Shown here piece after piece: positions 1 to 5,905 of a stretch of 9,854 nucleotides of DNA. The notes below the pieces were generated by a model that was not told where the DNA came from, did not search any database, and saw nothing but the letters and a program-made list of their open reading frames with translations. Origin of the DNA: AC-50 sp035640455 (GTDB lineage: Bacteria; Actinomycetota; Thermoleophilia; Gaiellales; Gaiellaceae); NCBI GenBank assembly GCA_035640455.1, contig DASQWB010000151.1, positions 1 through 9,854 of the forward strand, given 5' to 3'. Within the stretch, counting starts at the first letter, position 1. Every line of letters starts with the position of its first letter. A program made the position numbers and the translations under genes.

Positions 1-267
1 CGCGGCCGCGCCCCCGCCGGTAGGCACATCAGGGGGGCCAAGGGCCATTTGCATTGAGCGCCGCAAGAACAAATGCGACGACTGCAAAAAGTGCCGCCTG
101 AACGCGTCGAGACACGAGCCGCGCCACCTCCTTTCAGCTCCGTCGCATACCTCTTCCCAATGCATGCGACTTGTTGCCGTTACCGAACCTCAGTGAGCAA
201 TTGCTTGTCAAGGGAGGGCGTCTGTCCACAGTCATGGCGGTTGACTCCGACCGATCGAGACTTCAAG
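1..267. other. Upstream region without a firm gene
   Basis: This stretch precedes the XRE regulator and is visibly less GC-rich than the rest of the window. The regulator's reading frame stays open back to 73, but that extension is rich in Cys, Pro and Ser and resembles no regulator N-terminus, so I treat it as non-coding. A different frame is open from 2 to a TGA at 194-196 and holds a CDDCKKC cysteine cluster (codons from 92). It could be the tail of a gene that starts left of the window, but this is weakly supported. No convincing -35/-10 pair was found. TTGTCA at 205-210 and TTGACT at 241-246 look like -35 boxes but have no -10 partner at a usable distance. Confidence 0.4.
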
Positions 268-1614
268 ATGAGCATCACTGTGGCGACCGAGGTAGGGGCC
301 CCCGAGGCCGAGACGATCGGTCAGCGGCTCCGAAGACTGCGAACTGAGCGGCGACTGTCCCAACGCGAGCTTTCCTCGCCGGGCGTTTCCTACGCCTATA
401 TCTCACGTATCGAGGCGGGAACGAGACAGCCTTCTGTCAAGGCACTCCGCATGCTCGCGAGAAAGCTCGGCGTTTCGGCCGAATACCTCGAAACAGGCTC
501 CGAGCTCGGGGCTGCTGAAGAACGCGAGCTCAAATTGGCAGACGCCGAGCTCAAGCTGCGGCTCGGCGAGGATCCGGCTGAGGCGGAGCAGGTGCTTAGC
601 GACGTACTCGAGGAGGCTCTCGCCGCAGGAGACCGGACGGCCGCAAACCGTGCGCGGATCACATTGGGTCTCGCTTCGGCTCAGCGCGGCGACCACGCCA
701 GGACCATCGGCCTCCTCGAGGAGGCCATTGCCTCAGCCGAACTTTCGCCACGTGATCGACCCGATGTCTTCTCCACTCTCGGCGAGGCATACGTGGCCAT
801 CGGGACGCCAGTACGTGCCGTAGAACTATTTGAGCGCTCGCTGGCCGAGGTATCGGAAAAGGCTTCGGACGACGTCTCTGCGCAAGTACGTTTCGCGAGC
901 TACCTCAGCTCTGCGCTGAGCGATATGGGTGAGGTCGAGCGCGCGGAAGCTGTGATGAGCGAAGCGCTAGCACGCTCTGAAGGCTTCACCGACCCGTACA
1001 CACGCGTCCGGCTCTACTGGTCTCTGGCGCGGCTTTCCGAGTTCGAGGGCAAATATGTCGCTGCGCTCGATTACGCCCGCCGAGCTATCGCATTGCTTCA
1101 GGCGACGGACGACAGCCTCCACCTGGCTCGCGCGCATCTTCTGGCGGCGTGGATCATGGGTGCCCAGGGAAATGCCGAAGCAAGCGGTCGCCACCTTGAT
1201 TTCGCCGAGCGCCTCCTCGGACCGCATCCGGAGCCGGTGGATCTTGCGCGACTGAGGACCGAGCAGGCCAAGCGTGCGGCGCTTCTCGGCAACGGCGATG
1301 AGGCTGTCGAACGAGCTCGCGCTGCGCTCGAGCTTCTTGGGGACACCTACGAACTCGACCAAGGCAGCGCCGCCTGGGCGCTCGCGGAAGGATTGGCGCT
1401 CCAGGGCGACATCGACGCGGCCGGCAAGGAGTTCGAGCGGGCGGTGACGCTTCTCAGCGAGAACCGGCGGCTTCGGGAGGCGGCGCAGGCGGCGCGCGGC
1501 TGGGGCCGCATGCTTCGGAACGCGGGTCGCGAGGCCGAGGCGCTCGACGTGCTCGAGCGTGCCACCGATCTGGCCGTTCGCGGCGAGAACCCGGAGGCGA
1601 GCCGCCACCGTTGA
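268..1614 (+). CDS. XRE-family HTH regulator with C-terminal TPR-like repeats
   Basis: Predicted 448-residue cytoplasmic DNA-binding regulator. Residues 17-76 form an XRE/Cro-type helix-turn-helix: IGQRLRRLRTERRLSQREL, then the likely recognition helix around SYAYISRIEAG (41-51), ending with a GVSAEYLETG tail. From about 126 to 437 there are eight helical-hairpin repeats spaced about 40 residues apart (starting near 126, 167, 208, 248, 287, 328, 367 and 405), each with the A/L/G pattern of TPR units. HTH plus TPR is the layout of regulators that sense a peptide or protein partner through the repeat domain (RRNPP-like). The ligand and targets here are unknown. I chose ATG 268 because the HTH begins 16 residues later and the upstream extension to 73 looks non-coding. 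No clear Shine-Dalgarno precedes it, and GTG 280 is an alternative. Its stop overlaps the TTG start of the glycosylase gene. Confidence 0.85.
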   Translation: MSITVATEVGAPEAETIGQRLRRLRTERRLSQRELSSPGVSYAYISRIEAGTRQPSVKALRMLARKLGVSAEYLETGSELGAAEERELKLADAELKLRLGEDPAEAEQVLSDVLEEALAAGDRTAANRARITLGLASAQRGDHARTIGLLEEAIASAELSPRDRPDVFSTLGEAYVAIGTPVRAVELFERSLAEVSEKASDDVSAQVRFASYLSSALSDMGEVERAEAVMSEALARSEGFTDPYTRVRLYWSLARLSEFEGKYVAALDYARRAIALLQATDDSLHLARAHLLAAWIMGAQGNAEASGRHLDFAERLLGPHPEPVDLARLRTEQAKRAALLGNGDEAVERARAALELLGDTYELDQGSAAWALAEGLALQGDIDAAGKEFERAVTLLSENRRLREAAQAARGWGRMLRNAGREAEALDVLERATDLAVRGENPEASRHR

Positions 1615-2468
1615 CCTTCGAGGCCTCGCTCCGTCCACGAGGCCCCTACTCTCTCGCCCTCACGGCCCGTCGCGCGGGCGACGCGACGCGCACCTTCCGC
1701 GACGGCGTCGTCGAGGCGGCGCTACCGACCACGACCGGGGTCGAGCACGTTCGCGCCTGGCAGCGCCCTGACGGGATCGTCTGCATCCGTGCCGCCTCAG
1801 CCGAGGGCGTCGAGCGGATGCGGTTCACGCTCGCGCTCGACGACGACCACACTCCCTTCCTCCGCCGTTGCCTGCACGATCCGCTGCTGCACGAGACGGC
1901 GCTGCACCTCCGCGGGCTCCGGCAGATCCGCGTCGCGACCGTGGCGCATGCGCTCCTGCGGGCTCTCTGCGGCCAGCTGATCACAGCCAAGCAGGCGCGA
2001 CACCTCGAGCGGCGGGTCGTCGCGAGCGTCTCGCCCGCCGACGGAAGGTTCCACGCGCCTCCGACCGCGGCCGCCCTTGGGGCACTGTCGCCCGCGCGGC
2101 TGCGGCAGATCGGCCTCCATAGCCGCCGCGCCGCCTCGCTCGTGCGGCTCTGCCGTGAACTCGACCTCGAGCGGCTTCGCTCGCTGCCGTCGGGCGCGGT
2201 CGAGGCGCGACTGCTGCGCGAGCGCGGCCTGGGGCCGTGGTCGGTCGGGATCGTCTTCCTCGAAGGGCTCGGCCGCAGCGACCACGGTTTGGTCGGCGAT
2301 CTCGGCCTTGTGAAGCTCCTGGCCGCGCTCCGCGGCAGGCGAGCCGAAGGGCCGGAGACGGCGGAGCTGCTCGAACCGTACGGCGAGTGGGCCGGCCTCG
2401 CGAGCATCTACCTCCTCGCGGGCTTTCAGCACGGCCTCGTGCCGCTCGGCGCGAAGCGCGCCGCCTAG
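1611..2468 (+). CDS. AlkA-like DNA-3-methyladenine glycosylase II (HhH-GPD family)
   Basis: Predicted 285-residue base-excision-repair glycosylase that removes alkylated bases such as 3-methyladenine. The N-terminal half matches the AlkA-type accessory domain (LRPRGPYSLALTAR at 7-20). The catalytic half contains the family's GQ-containing helix (CGQLITAKQA, 120-129), a helix with IGLHSRRAASL (167-177), and the helix-hairpin-helix RERGLGPWSVGIVFL (203-217), followed by VGDLGLVK in which Asp230 sits where the catalytic aspartate is expected. YGEWAGLASIYLL (257-269) matches the C-terminal tryptophan helix. The TTG start at 1611 overlaps the preceding TGA (1612-1614). It is the only start that keeps the conserved N-terminus, and GGAGG at 1593-1597 lies 13 bases upstream. 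The overlap implies translational coupling to the regulator. Substrate range cannot be read from sequence, so I give no symbol. Confidence 0.85.
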   Translation: MTFEASLRPRGPYSLALTARRAGDATRTFRDGVVEAALPTTTGVEHVRAWQRPDGIVCIRAASAEGVERMRFTLALDDDHTPFLRRCLHDPLLHETALHLRGLRQIRVATVAHALLRALCGQLITAKQARHLERRVVASVSPADGRFHAPPTAAALGALSPARLRQIGLHSRRAASLVRLCRELDLERLRSLPSGAVEARLLRERGLGPWSVGIVFLEGLGRSDHGLVGDLGLVKLLAALRGRRAEGPETAELLEPYGEWAGLASIYLLAGFQHGLVPLGAKRAA

Positions 2469-2477
2469 ACTCCGGCC

Positions 2478-3302
2478 ATGGCGCTGGACTCGCGGCGGGT
2501 CGCGATCCTCGGCGCGGGCACGATCGGCGAATCGCTCATCGCCGGCCTGCTCAGCGCCGGCTGGCGCGCACCCGAGGAGATCGTCGCCACCGGGCGCCGC
2601 GAGGAACGGCTCGCGGAGCTCGCGGAGCGCTTCGGCGTCCGGACGACGCTCTCGAACCGGGAGGCCGTCGCGGGCGCCGCGCTCGTCGTGATCGCCGTCA
2701 AGCCGCAGGACTTCGAGGTGCTCCTCGGTGAGATCGGTGGCCTCCTCGACCCGGAGCAGACCGTGCTGTCCGTGGCGGCGGCGATCCCGACGGCCGCGAT
2801 CGAGCAGCTGATCGCGCCGGGCGTCCCGGTGGTGCGCGCGATGCCGAACGCGCCCGCGACCGTGCACGAGGGAATCGCGGGGGTGTGCGCCGGCGCCCAT
2901 GCCGGTGACCAGCACCTGAGCATCGCCGAGGACGTCCTCTCGCACCTCGGCGCCGTCGTCCGAGTTCCCGAGCTGGCTATGGACGCCGTCACCGCCGTCT
3001 CTGGCTCGGGGCCTGCGTACTTCGCGCTCCTCGCGGAGGCGATGGTGGAGGCCGGGATCCTCCTCGGCCTCTCGCGGGAGATCACGACACGGTTGGTCGT
3101 CCAGACGATGTTGGGGACGGCCAAGCTCCTCCGCGACGAGCACATCCACCCGGTCCAGCTGCGCGAGGCGGTCACGTCGCCGGGCGGGACGACGATCCGC
3201 GCGATCCGCGAGCTCGAGCGGGCCGGAGTCCGCGCGGCCTTCCTGAACGCCATTCAGGCCGCGATGGAGCGGTCGCGCGAGCTCGCCGCAGGCGCGCCGT
3301 GA
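2478..3302 (+). CDS. proC: Pyrroline-5-carboxylate reductase
   Basis: Predicted 274-residue cytoplasmic enzyme for the last step of proline synthesis: NAD(P)H-dependent reduction of 1-pyrroline-5-carboxylate to L-proline. The Rossmann fold opens with VAILGAGTIGESL (8-20), followed by VIAVKPQ (71-77), RAMPNAPATV (120-129, where the family more often has NTP), SGSGPAYF (175-182) and the P5CR signature from REAVTSPGGTTIRA (229-242) to ERAGVRAAF (247-255). The length is typical for the family. ATG 2478 puts the nucleotide-binding strand right at the N-terminus and lies nine bases after the glycosylase stop, so the two genes are probably co-transcribed. Linkage to a repair glycosylase is not a known functional pair. 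The gene ends just before a strongly structured junction at 3303-3404. Confidence 0.95.
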   Translation: MALDSRRVAILGAGTIGESLIAGLLSAGWRAPEEIVATGRREERLAELAERFGVRTTLSNREAVAGAALVVIAVKPQDFEVLLGEIGGLLDPEQTVLSVAAAIPTAAIEQLIAPGVPVVRAMPNAPATVHEGIAGVCAGAHAGDQHLSIAEDVLSHLGAVVRVPELAMDAVTAVSGSGPAYFALLAEAMVEAGILLGLSREITTRLVVQTMLGTAKLLRDEHIHPVQLREAVTSPGGTTIRAIRELERAGVRAAFLNAIQAAMERSRELAAGAP

Positions 3303-3307
3303 GCGAG

Positions 3308-3406
3308 ATGTTCCTGAATGCCTTCGAGCGGTTCGACCGGTCATTTCAGACGGACGTGCGGGCGCAGCCCGCACGTCCTGAGGGCGGCACCGCAAGCGGT
3401 GCCTAG
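3308..3406 (+). CDS. Possible 32-residue small ORF spanning two hairpins
   Basis: An ATG six bases after the proC stop opens a 32-codon frame ending in TAG at 3404-3406. The peptide starts MFLNAFERFDRSFQ and ends in a Pro/Ala/Gly-rich tail. The tail is encoded entirely by the two inverted repeats at 3352-3378 and 3386-3403, so the ORF may be an accident of those elements. Its stop lies just past the proposed GTG start of the 6-phosphogluconolactonase gene, an arrangement that would suit a leader peptide. The Shine-Dalgarno is weak (GAGCGAG directly before the ATG). I recognise no family. Confidence 0.2.
   Translation: MFLNAFERFDRSFQTDVRAQPARPEGGTASGA
3352..3378 (+). repeat. Perfect 12-bp inverted repeat (hairpin 1) between proC and pgl
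   Basis: GGACGTGCGGGC at 3352-3363 is followed by a three-base loop GCA and its exact reverse complement GCCCGCACGTCC at 3367-3378. TCA (3346-3348) and TGA (3378-3380 region) flank it with partial further complementarity. Such a GC-rich stem could be a U-less terminator for the upstream genes, a processing or stability element, or a dispersed palindromic repeat. There is no T-tract after it on either strand. Confidence 0.6.
3386..3403 (+). repeat. Perfect 8-bp inverted repeat (hairpin 2) covering the pgl start
   Basis: GGCACCGC at 3386-3393, a two-base AA spacer, then GCGGTGCC at 3396-3403 form a perfect palindrome seven bases after hairpin 1. The proposed GTG start of the 6-phosphogluconolactonase gene (3399-3401) lies in the right arm. 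If the hairpin forms in mRNA it would bury the start codon. As DNA it could equally be a dyad operator or part of a dispersed repeat together with hairpin 1. A two-base loop is too tight for a full stem, so the innermost pairs would open. Confidence 0.5.
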
Positions 3407-4091
3407 AGGCCGGAACGTCGAGCTCCTCGTCCTCGACGACGCGGAGGCCGCGGCGGCTGCGACCGCCGAGCGGCTCGCAGAGGCGGCACGCGCCGGTGCA
3501 GAATTCGCCCTCACCGGCGGGTCGACGCCCCGTCGCGCCTACGAGCTCGCGGCGCGGCGCGAGCCGGACTGGAGCCGCGCCGGCGCGTGGTGGGGCGACG
3601 AGCGGTGCGTCGATCCGGCCGACGAGCGCTCGAACTACCGGCTCGCGCGGGAATCGCTCCTCGACCGCCTCGCCGGCCGGCCGGCGGTGCACCGTATCCG
3701 CGGCGAGCTCGAGCCGCAGCCAGCGGCGGAGGAGTACGAGCGGGAGCTCGGCGAGACGCGGCTCGACCTCGTCCTCCTGGGGATCGGCCCCGACGGCCAC
3801 GTCGCCTCGCTCTTCCCGGAGGCGCCGACGCTGCACGTGCGCGACCGGAAGGTCGTCGCCGCCGAGGCGGGCCTCGAGCCCTTCGTCCCGCGGGTCACGC
3901 TCACGATCCCGGCGCTCGAGGCCGGGGCCGAGATCCTCTTCCTCGTCACGGGCGAGGAGAAGGCCGAGGCGGCCCGCCGGGCCTTCGTCGACGAGCCGAG
4001 CGAGCGCACCCCTGCGAGCCTCGTCCGGGCCTCGAGCGGCGCCACCGTCGCGATCCTGGATCGCGCCGCGGCAGCCTCTATCGAGAAGTAA
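3399..4091 (+). CDS. pgl: 6-phosphogluconolactonase
   Basis: Predicted 230-residue cytoplasmic enzyme of the oxidative pentose phosphate pathway that hydrolyses 6-phosphogluconolactone to 6-phosphogluconate. Family motifs run in order: FALTGGSTPRRAYE (36-49), WWGDERCV with SNYRLARESLL (64-71 and 78-88), and DLVLLGIGPDGHVASLFP (123-140), in which His134 is the expected catalytic residue. TLTIPAL (167-173) and PASLV (205-209) follow. GTG 3399 gives a normal family length and starts the first beta strand (NVELLVLDD) six residues in. The in-frame ATG at 3318 would add 27 Arg/Pro-rich residues encoded by the hairpins and is unlikely. A weak GAGGGCGG lies about 11 bases upstream. No zwf or gnd is adjacent, so this is a lone pathway gene. 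The product is well supported; the start is less certain. Confidence 0.9.
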   Translation: MPRGRNVELLVLDDAEAAAAATAERLAEAARAGAEFALTGGSTPRRAYELAARREPDWSRAGAWWGDERCVDPADERSNYRLARESLLDRLAGRPAVHRIRGELEPQPAAEEYERELGETRLDLVLLGIGPDGHVASLFPEAPTLHVRDRKVVAAEAGLEPFVPRVTLTIPALEAGAEILFLVTGEEKAEAARRAFVDEPSERTPASLVRASSGATVAILDRAAAASIEK

Positions 4092-4109
4092 GCTCGACAA
4101 GCGGGCTGC

Positions 4110-4146
4110 TGGACAGAAGAGCCGAATTCCTATATCTACTATCGAC
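4110..4146 (+). promoter_or_regulatory. Candidate promoter for the winged-helix regulator, possibly leaderless
   Basis: The 55-base gap after the lactonase holds a rare AT-rich patch. TGGACA at 4110-4115 matches five of six bases of the -35 consensus, and TATATC at 4131-4136 begins with TATA, 15 bases downstream. TATCTA at 4133 gives 17-base spacing but a poorer match. Transcription would begin close to the GTG at 4147, and no Shine-Dalgarno is visible before that codon. Both facts fit the leaderless mRNAs common in actinobacteria. Confidence 0.4.
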
Positions 4147-4662
4147 GTGCGCGACATCCTCGAGATCCACCGGCCCGACCAGCTCAAGGCGTTGGGACAC
4201 CCGCTCCGGCTCCGCGTGCTCGAGACGCTCGGAGGGCACGACGGCGACGAGCTCACGAATCGCGAGCTCGCGAACCGGCTCGGTGTCGATCCCGGCCATC
4301 TGCACTTCCACGTGCGGATGCTCCTCTCCGCCGGGCTGATCGAGCTCGTCGAGCGATCCGGTGGCCGCGAGAAGCCATACCGCGCCGTCGCGCGCCACGT
4401 CCGCGTCGCGCCCGAGCTGATCGCGACCGGCGCGGCGAACGACGCGCGCGAGGCGATGCTCGACCAGGTGCGGCAAGGGTGGGTCGAGTACGCGGGGTCC
4501 GGGACGTTCCGCAGCGCGCAGCTGAACGTCCGCCTCGACCCCGAGGAGGTGCGCGAGCTCTTCCGGCGGTTCGTGGAGCAGGCGGCGGAGCTCGAGGACG
4601 AGTCGAAGGAGCAGCTCGTCGTCACCTTCTTCTCGCACCCGCCGCCGCACGTGGCGCCCTAG
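4147..4662 (+). CDS. Winged-helix (ArsR-like) transcriptional regulator
   Basis: Predicted 171-residue DNA-binding protein. Residues 11-80 form an ArsR-type winged helix: DQLKALGHPLRLRVLETL (11-28), a helix-turn-helix with ELANRLGVDPGHLHFHVRML (40-59, recognition helix around DPGHLHFHVRML), then the wing SAGLIELVERSGGREKPYRA (61-80). The C-terminal half (81-171) has no recognised motif, may be a ligand or dimerisation domain, and ends in an odd His/Pro tail (FFSHPPPHVAP). No cysteine metal site is visible, so metal sensing is not supported. GTG 4147 is the only start near the domain. Upstream codons run back through the lactonase and are a frame shadow. The gene probably has its own promoter just upstream. 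The target could be itself, the convergent gene or the lactonase; nothing in the sequence decides this. Confidence 0.8.
   Translation: MRDILEIHRPDQLKALGHPLRLRVLETLGGHDGDELTNRELANRLGVDPGHLHFHVRMLLSAGLIELVERSGGREKPYRAVARHVRVAPELIATGAANDAREAMLDQVRQGWVEYAGSGTFRSAQLNVRLDPEEVRELFRRFVEQAAELEDESKEQLVVTFFSHPPPHVAP
4659..4662. other. CTAG palindrome serving as both convergent stop codons
   Basis: The plus-strand regulator ends with TAG at 4660-4662 and the minus-strand gene ends with TAG read from 4661 back to 4659. The four-base palindrome CTAG therefore encodes both stops, and the two genes overlap tail to tail with no intergenic space. Any terminator for either gene must lie inside the other gene. 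Confidence 0.75.
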
Positions 4663-5309
4663 GGGAGCAACGGCGACGATAAATCGGCCGCGAGGTCGCG
4701 CCTCGCGGCGAGCGCCTGGAGCACGACCACCGTATCCGCGACCGGAACGTCCTCGAGGTGCTCCTCGCGCGTCTCGAACGACTCGAGGACGCTCTCGACG
4801 GCTTCGACGTAGCCGACCCGGTCGTCGGCGGCGATCGTCGCGAGCGCGTCGCCGACGTCGTGCGGGAAGCCTTCCTCGGTGCGAAGCGCGTCCGCGAGCG
4901 ACCGTGCCTCTTCGTCGCGGCCCAGGACGAGGAGGGCGAGGCACGCGGCGTAGCGGCCGATCGGCGACTCCGCCTCCGCGGCCCCCTGCTCGAGCACGAA
5001 CCGCGCCTCCCGCTCGGCCGCCTCCCAGTCGCCGGCGAGGAGGCGGCTCTTGATCATCGCGATCGGCCGGCCCCAGCTTTCCGGCGGCGCGTCGCGGAAG
5101 CTCTCGCGGTAGCGCTCGGCCGCCCGGGCGAACCACGCGCCGGCGTCGCCGTCTCCCTGCATCAACAGCGCGAGGCCGGCTCCGAAGGCCGCGTTCCCCA
5201 TGCGGGTGAGCTGCCGCTGGCGCGCGTCGCTGTCAGCCGCCTCACCGAGCCGGCCCTCGCCGTCTCGATAACGTTGCAGCTCCCGCTGCACGTGCGCATC
5301 CCAGTCCAT
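4659..5309 (-). CDS. Protein of unknown function, helical-repeat-like
   Basis: A 216-residue, all-helical, mostly acidic protein that I cannot assign to a named family. The N-terminal 40 residues are charged. Residues 37-145 look like two or three TPR-like helical pairs (NAAFGAGLALLMQGDGDAGA, RLLAGDWEAAEREARFVLEQ, RYAACLALLVLGRDEEARSL). The C-terminus has a compact motif, HLEDVPVADTVVVLQALA (184-201), then a final SSPLLP. No signal peptide or membrane segment is seen. It is the only firm minus-strand gene in the window. Its coding status is supported by an ATG start, good codon periodicity and neat fit between its neighbours: its stop shares CTAG with the winged-helix gene and its start lies 17 bases from the divergent methyltransferase start. 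The repeats suggest a protein-protein interaction role, but that is inference only. Confidence 0.75.
   Translation of the reverse strand: MDWDAHVQRELQRYRDGEGRLGEAADSDARQRQLTRMGNAAFGAGLALLMQGDGDAGAWFARAAERYRESFRDAPPESWGRPIAMIKSRLLAGDWEAAEREARFVLEQGAAEAESPIGRYAACLALLVLGRDEEARSLADALRTEEGFPHDVGDALATIAADDRVGYVEAVESVLESFETREEHLEDVPVADTVVVLQALAARRDLAADLSSPLLP
4687..4709 (+). terminator. GC-rich hairpin 25 bases past the regulator stop, possible U-less terminator
   Basis: GCCGCGAGG (4687-4695), loop TCGCG, then CCTCGCGGC (4701-4709) is a perfect 9-bp stem located just downstream of the winged-helix gene and inside the 3' end of the opposing gene. It has no T-tract on the plus strand. On the minus strand a short T-containing run (CGATTTAT) follows, but stopping there would remove the stop codon of the minus-strand gene, so the plus-strand reading is more sensible. 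It may also simply be coding sequence for the Ala/Arg-rich C-terminus. Confidence 0.25.
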
Positions 5310-5326
5310 GCGCGGGATGATCGCCG

Positions 5327-5905
5327 ATGACGACGACCTTCCACGGCCTCGACCTCCTCACCGCTCCGGGTCGCGTGTTCACGCCTCGTCCGGCGACCGA
5401 GGCGCTCGTGGACGCCGCCCTCGCCCGGATCGACGACCGCCCGGCCACGGTCGCGGACGTCGGGACGGGAACGGGCGCGATCGCCGTCACGATCGCCGTC
5501 GCCGCGCCGGAAGTCGAGGTCTGGGCGACGGACACGAGTGCGGCGGCGGTCGAGCTCGCGCGGGCGAACGCGAGACGGCACGGCGTCGACTCGCGGGTGC
5601 ACGTCCTGCACGGCAACCTGCTCGAGCCGGTTCCGGATGCGGTGGACGTCGTCGTCGCGAACCTGCCCTACCTGCCGGAGTCGGAGCGGCGGCCGGAGTA
5701 CGACGCCGAGCCCGACGAGGCGATCTACGCGCCGGGCGACGGGCTCGGCCCGCTTCGGACGCTCGTCGCCCTCTGCGCCGACGGGAAGCTCGCGATGCCG
5801 GGCTGGGTGCTCGTCGAGTACCACCGCGACGTGCTCGAGGCCGACTGCCAGCACCTCCCTGAGCTCCGAGAAGAGCTCGAGGAAGCCGCGCTCGCGAGGT
5901 CGTGA
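5327..5905 (+). CDS. PrmC/HemK-like SAM-dependent methyltransferase domain protein
   Basis: Predicted 192-residue class I methyltransferase. SAM-binding motif I is DVGTGTGAIAV (44-54), with an acidic residue at the next strand end (WATDTS, 66-71). The catalytic-type motif is ANLPYLPESE (111-120), an N-x-P-Y site where PrmC/HemK glutamine methyltransferases have NPPY. GRVFTPRPATEALVDAAL (15-32) and APGDGLGPLR (135-144) are also PrmC-like. True PrmC is about 280 residues with an N-terminal helical release-factor-binding domain. That domain is missing here, so this is a stand-alone relative and its substrate (amino group of protein, nucleic acid or small molecule) is open. ATG 5327 lies 17 bases from the divergent gene's start. 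The stop overlaps the thiolase GTG by four bases, which ties its expression to beta-oxidation genes. Confidence 0.8.
   Translation: MTTTFHGLDLLTAPGRVFTPRPATEALVDAALARIDDRPATVADVGTGTGAIAVTIAVAAPEVEVWATDTSAAAVELARANARRHGVDSRVHVLHGNLLEPVPDAVDVVVANLPYLPESERRPEYDAEPDEAIYAPGDGLGPLRTLVALCADGKLAMPGWVLVEYHRDVLEADCQHLPELREELEEAALARS

Noticed and set aside
73..267. N-terminal extension of the XRE regulator to ATG 73
   Set aside because: The extra 65 residues are Cys/Pro/Ser-rich, lie in a lower-GC stretch and precede a complete HTH domain. ATG 268 gives the expected protein.
3318..3398. N-terminal extension of the 6-phosphogluconolactonase to ATG 3318
   Set aside because: The 27 added residues are encoded by the hairpin region and match nothing in the family. 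GTG 3399 gives a normal length.
4071..4109. Bulged stem around the pgl stop (GCAGCC with GGCTGC, TCGAG with CTCGA)
   Set aside because: The arms are short, the loop is large and there is no T-tract, so I do not call it a terminator.
3496..4146. Long upstream extension of the winged-helix gene within the lactonase coding region
   Set aside because: The extension is a Ser/Arg/Pro-rich frame shadow of pgl. The domain begins just after GTG 4147.
1797..4625. 942-codon open frame on the minus strand
   Set aside because: It lies antisense to alkA-like, proC, pgl and the winged-helix gene, all of which have clear family motifs. Its translation is Arg-rich without any domain. Long antisense frames are expected at this GC content.
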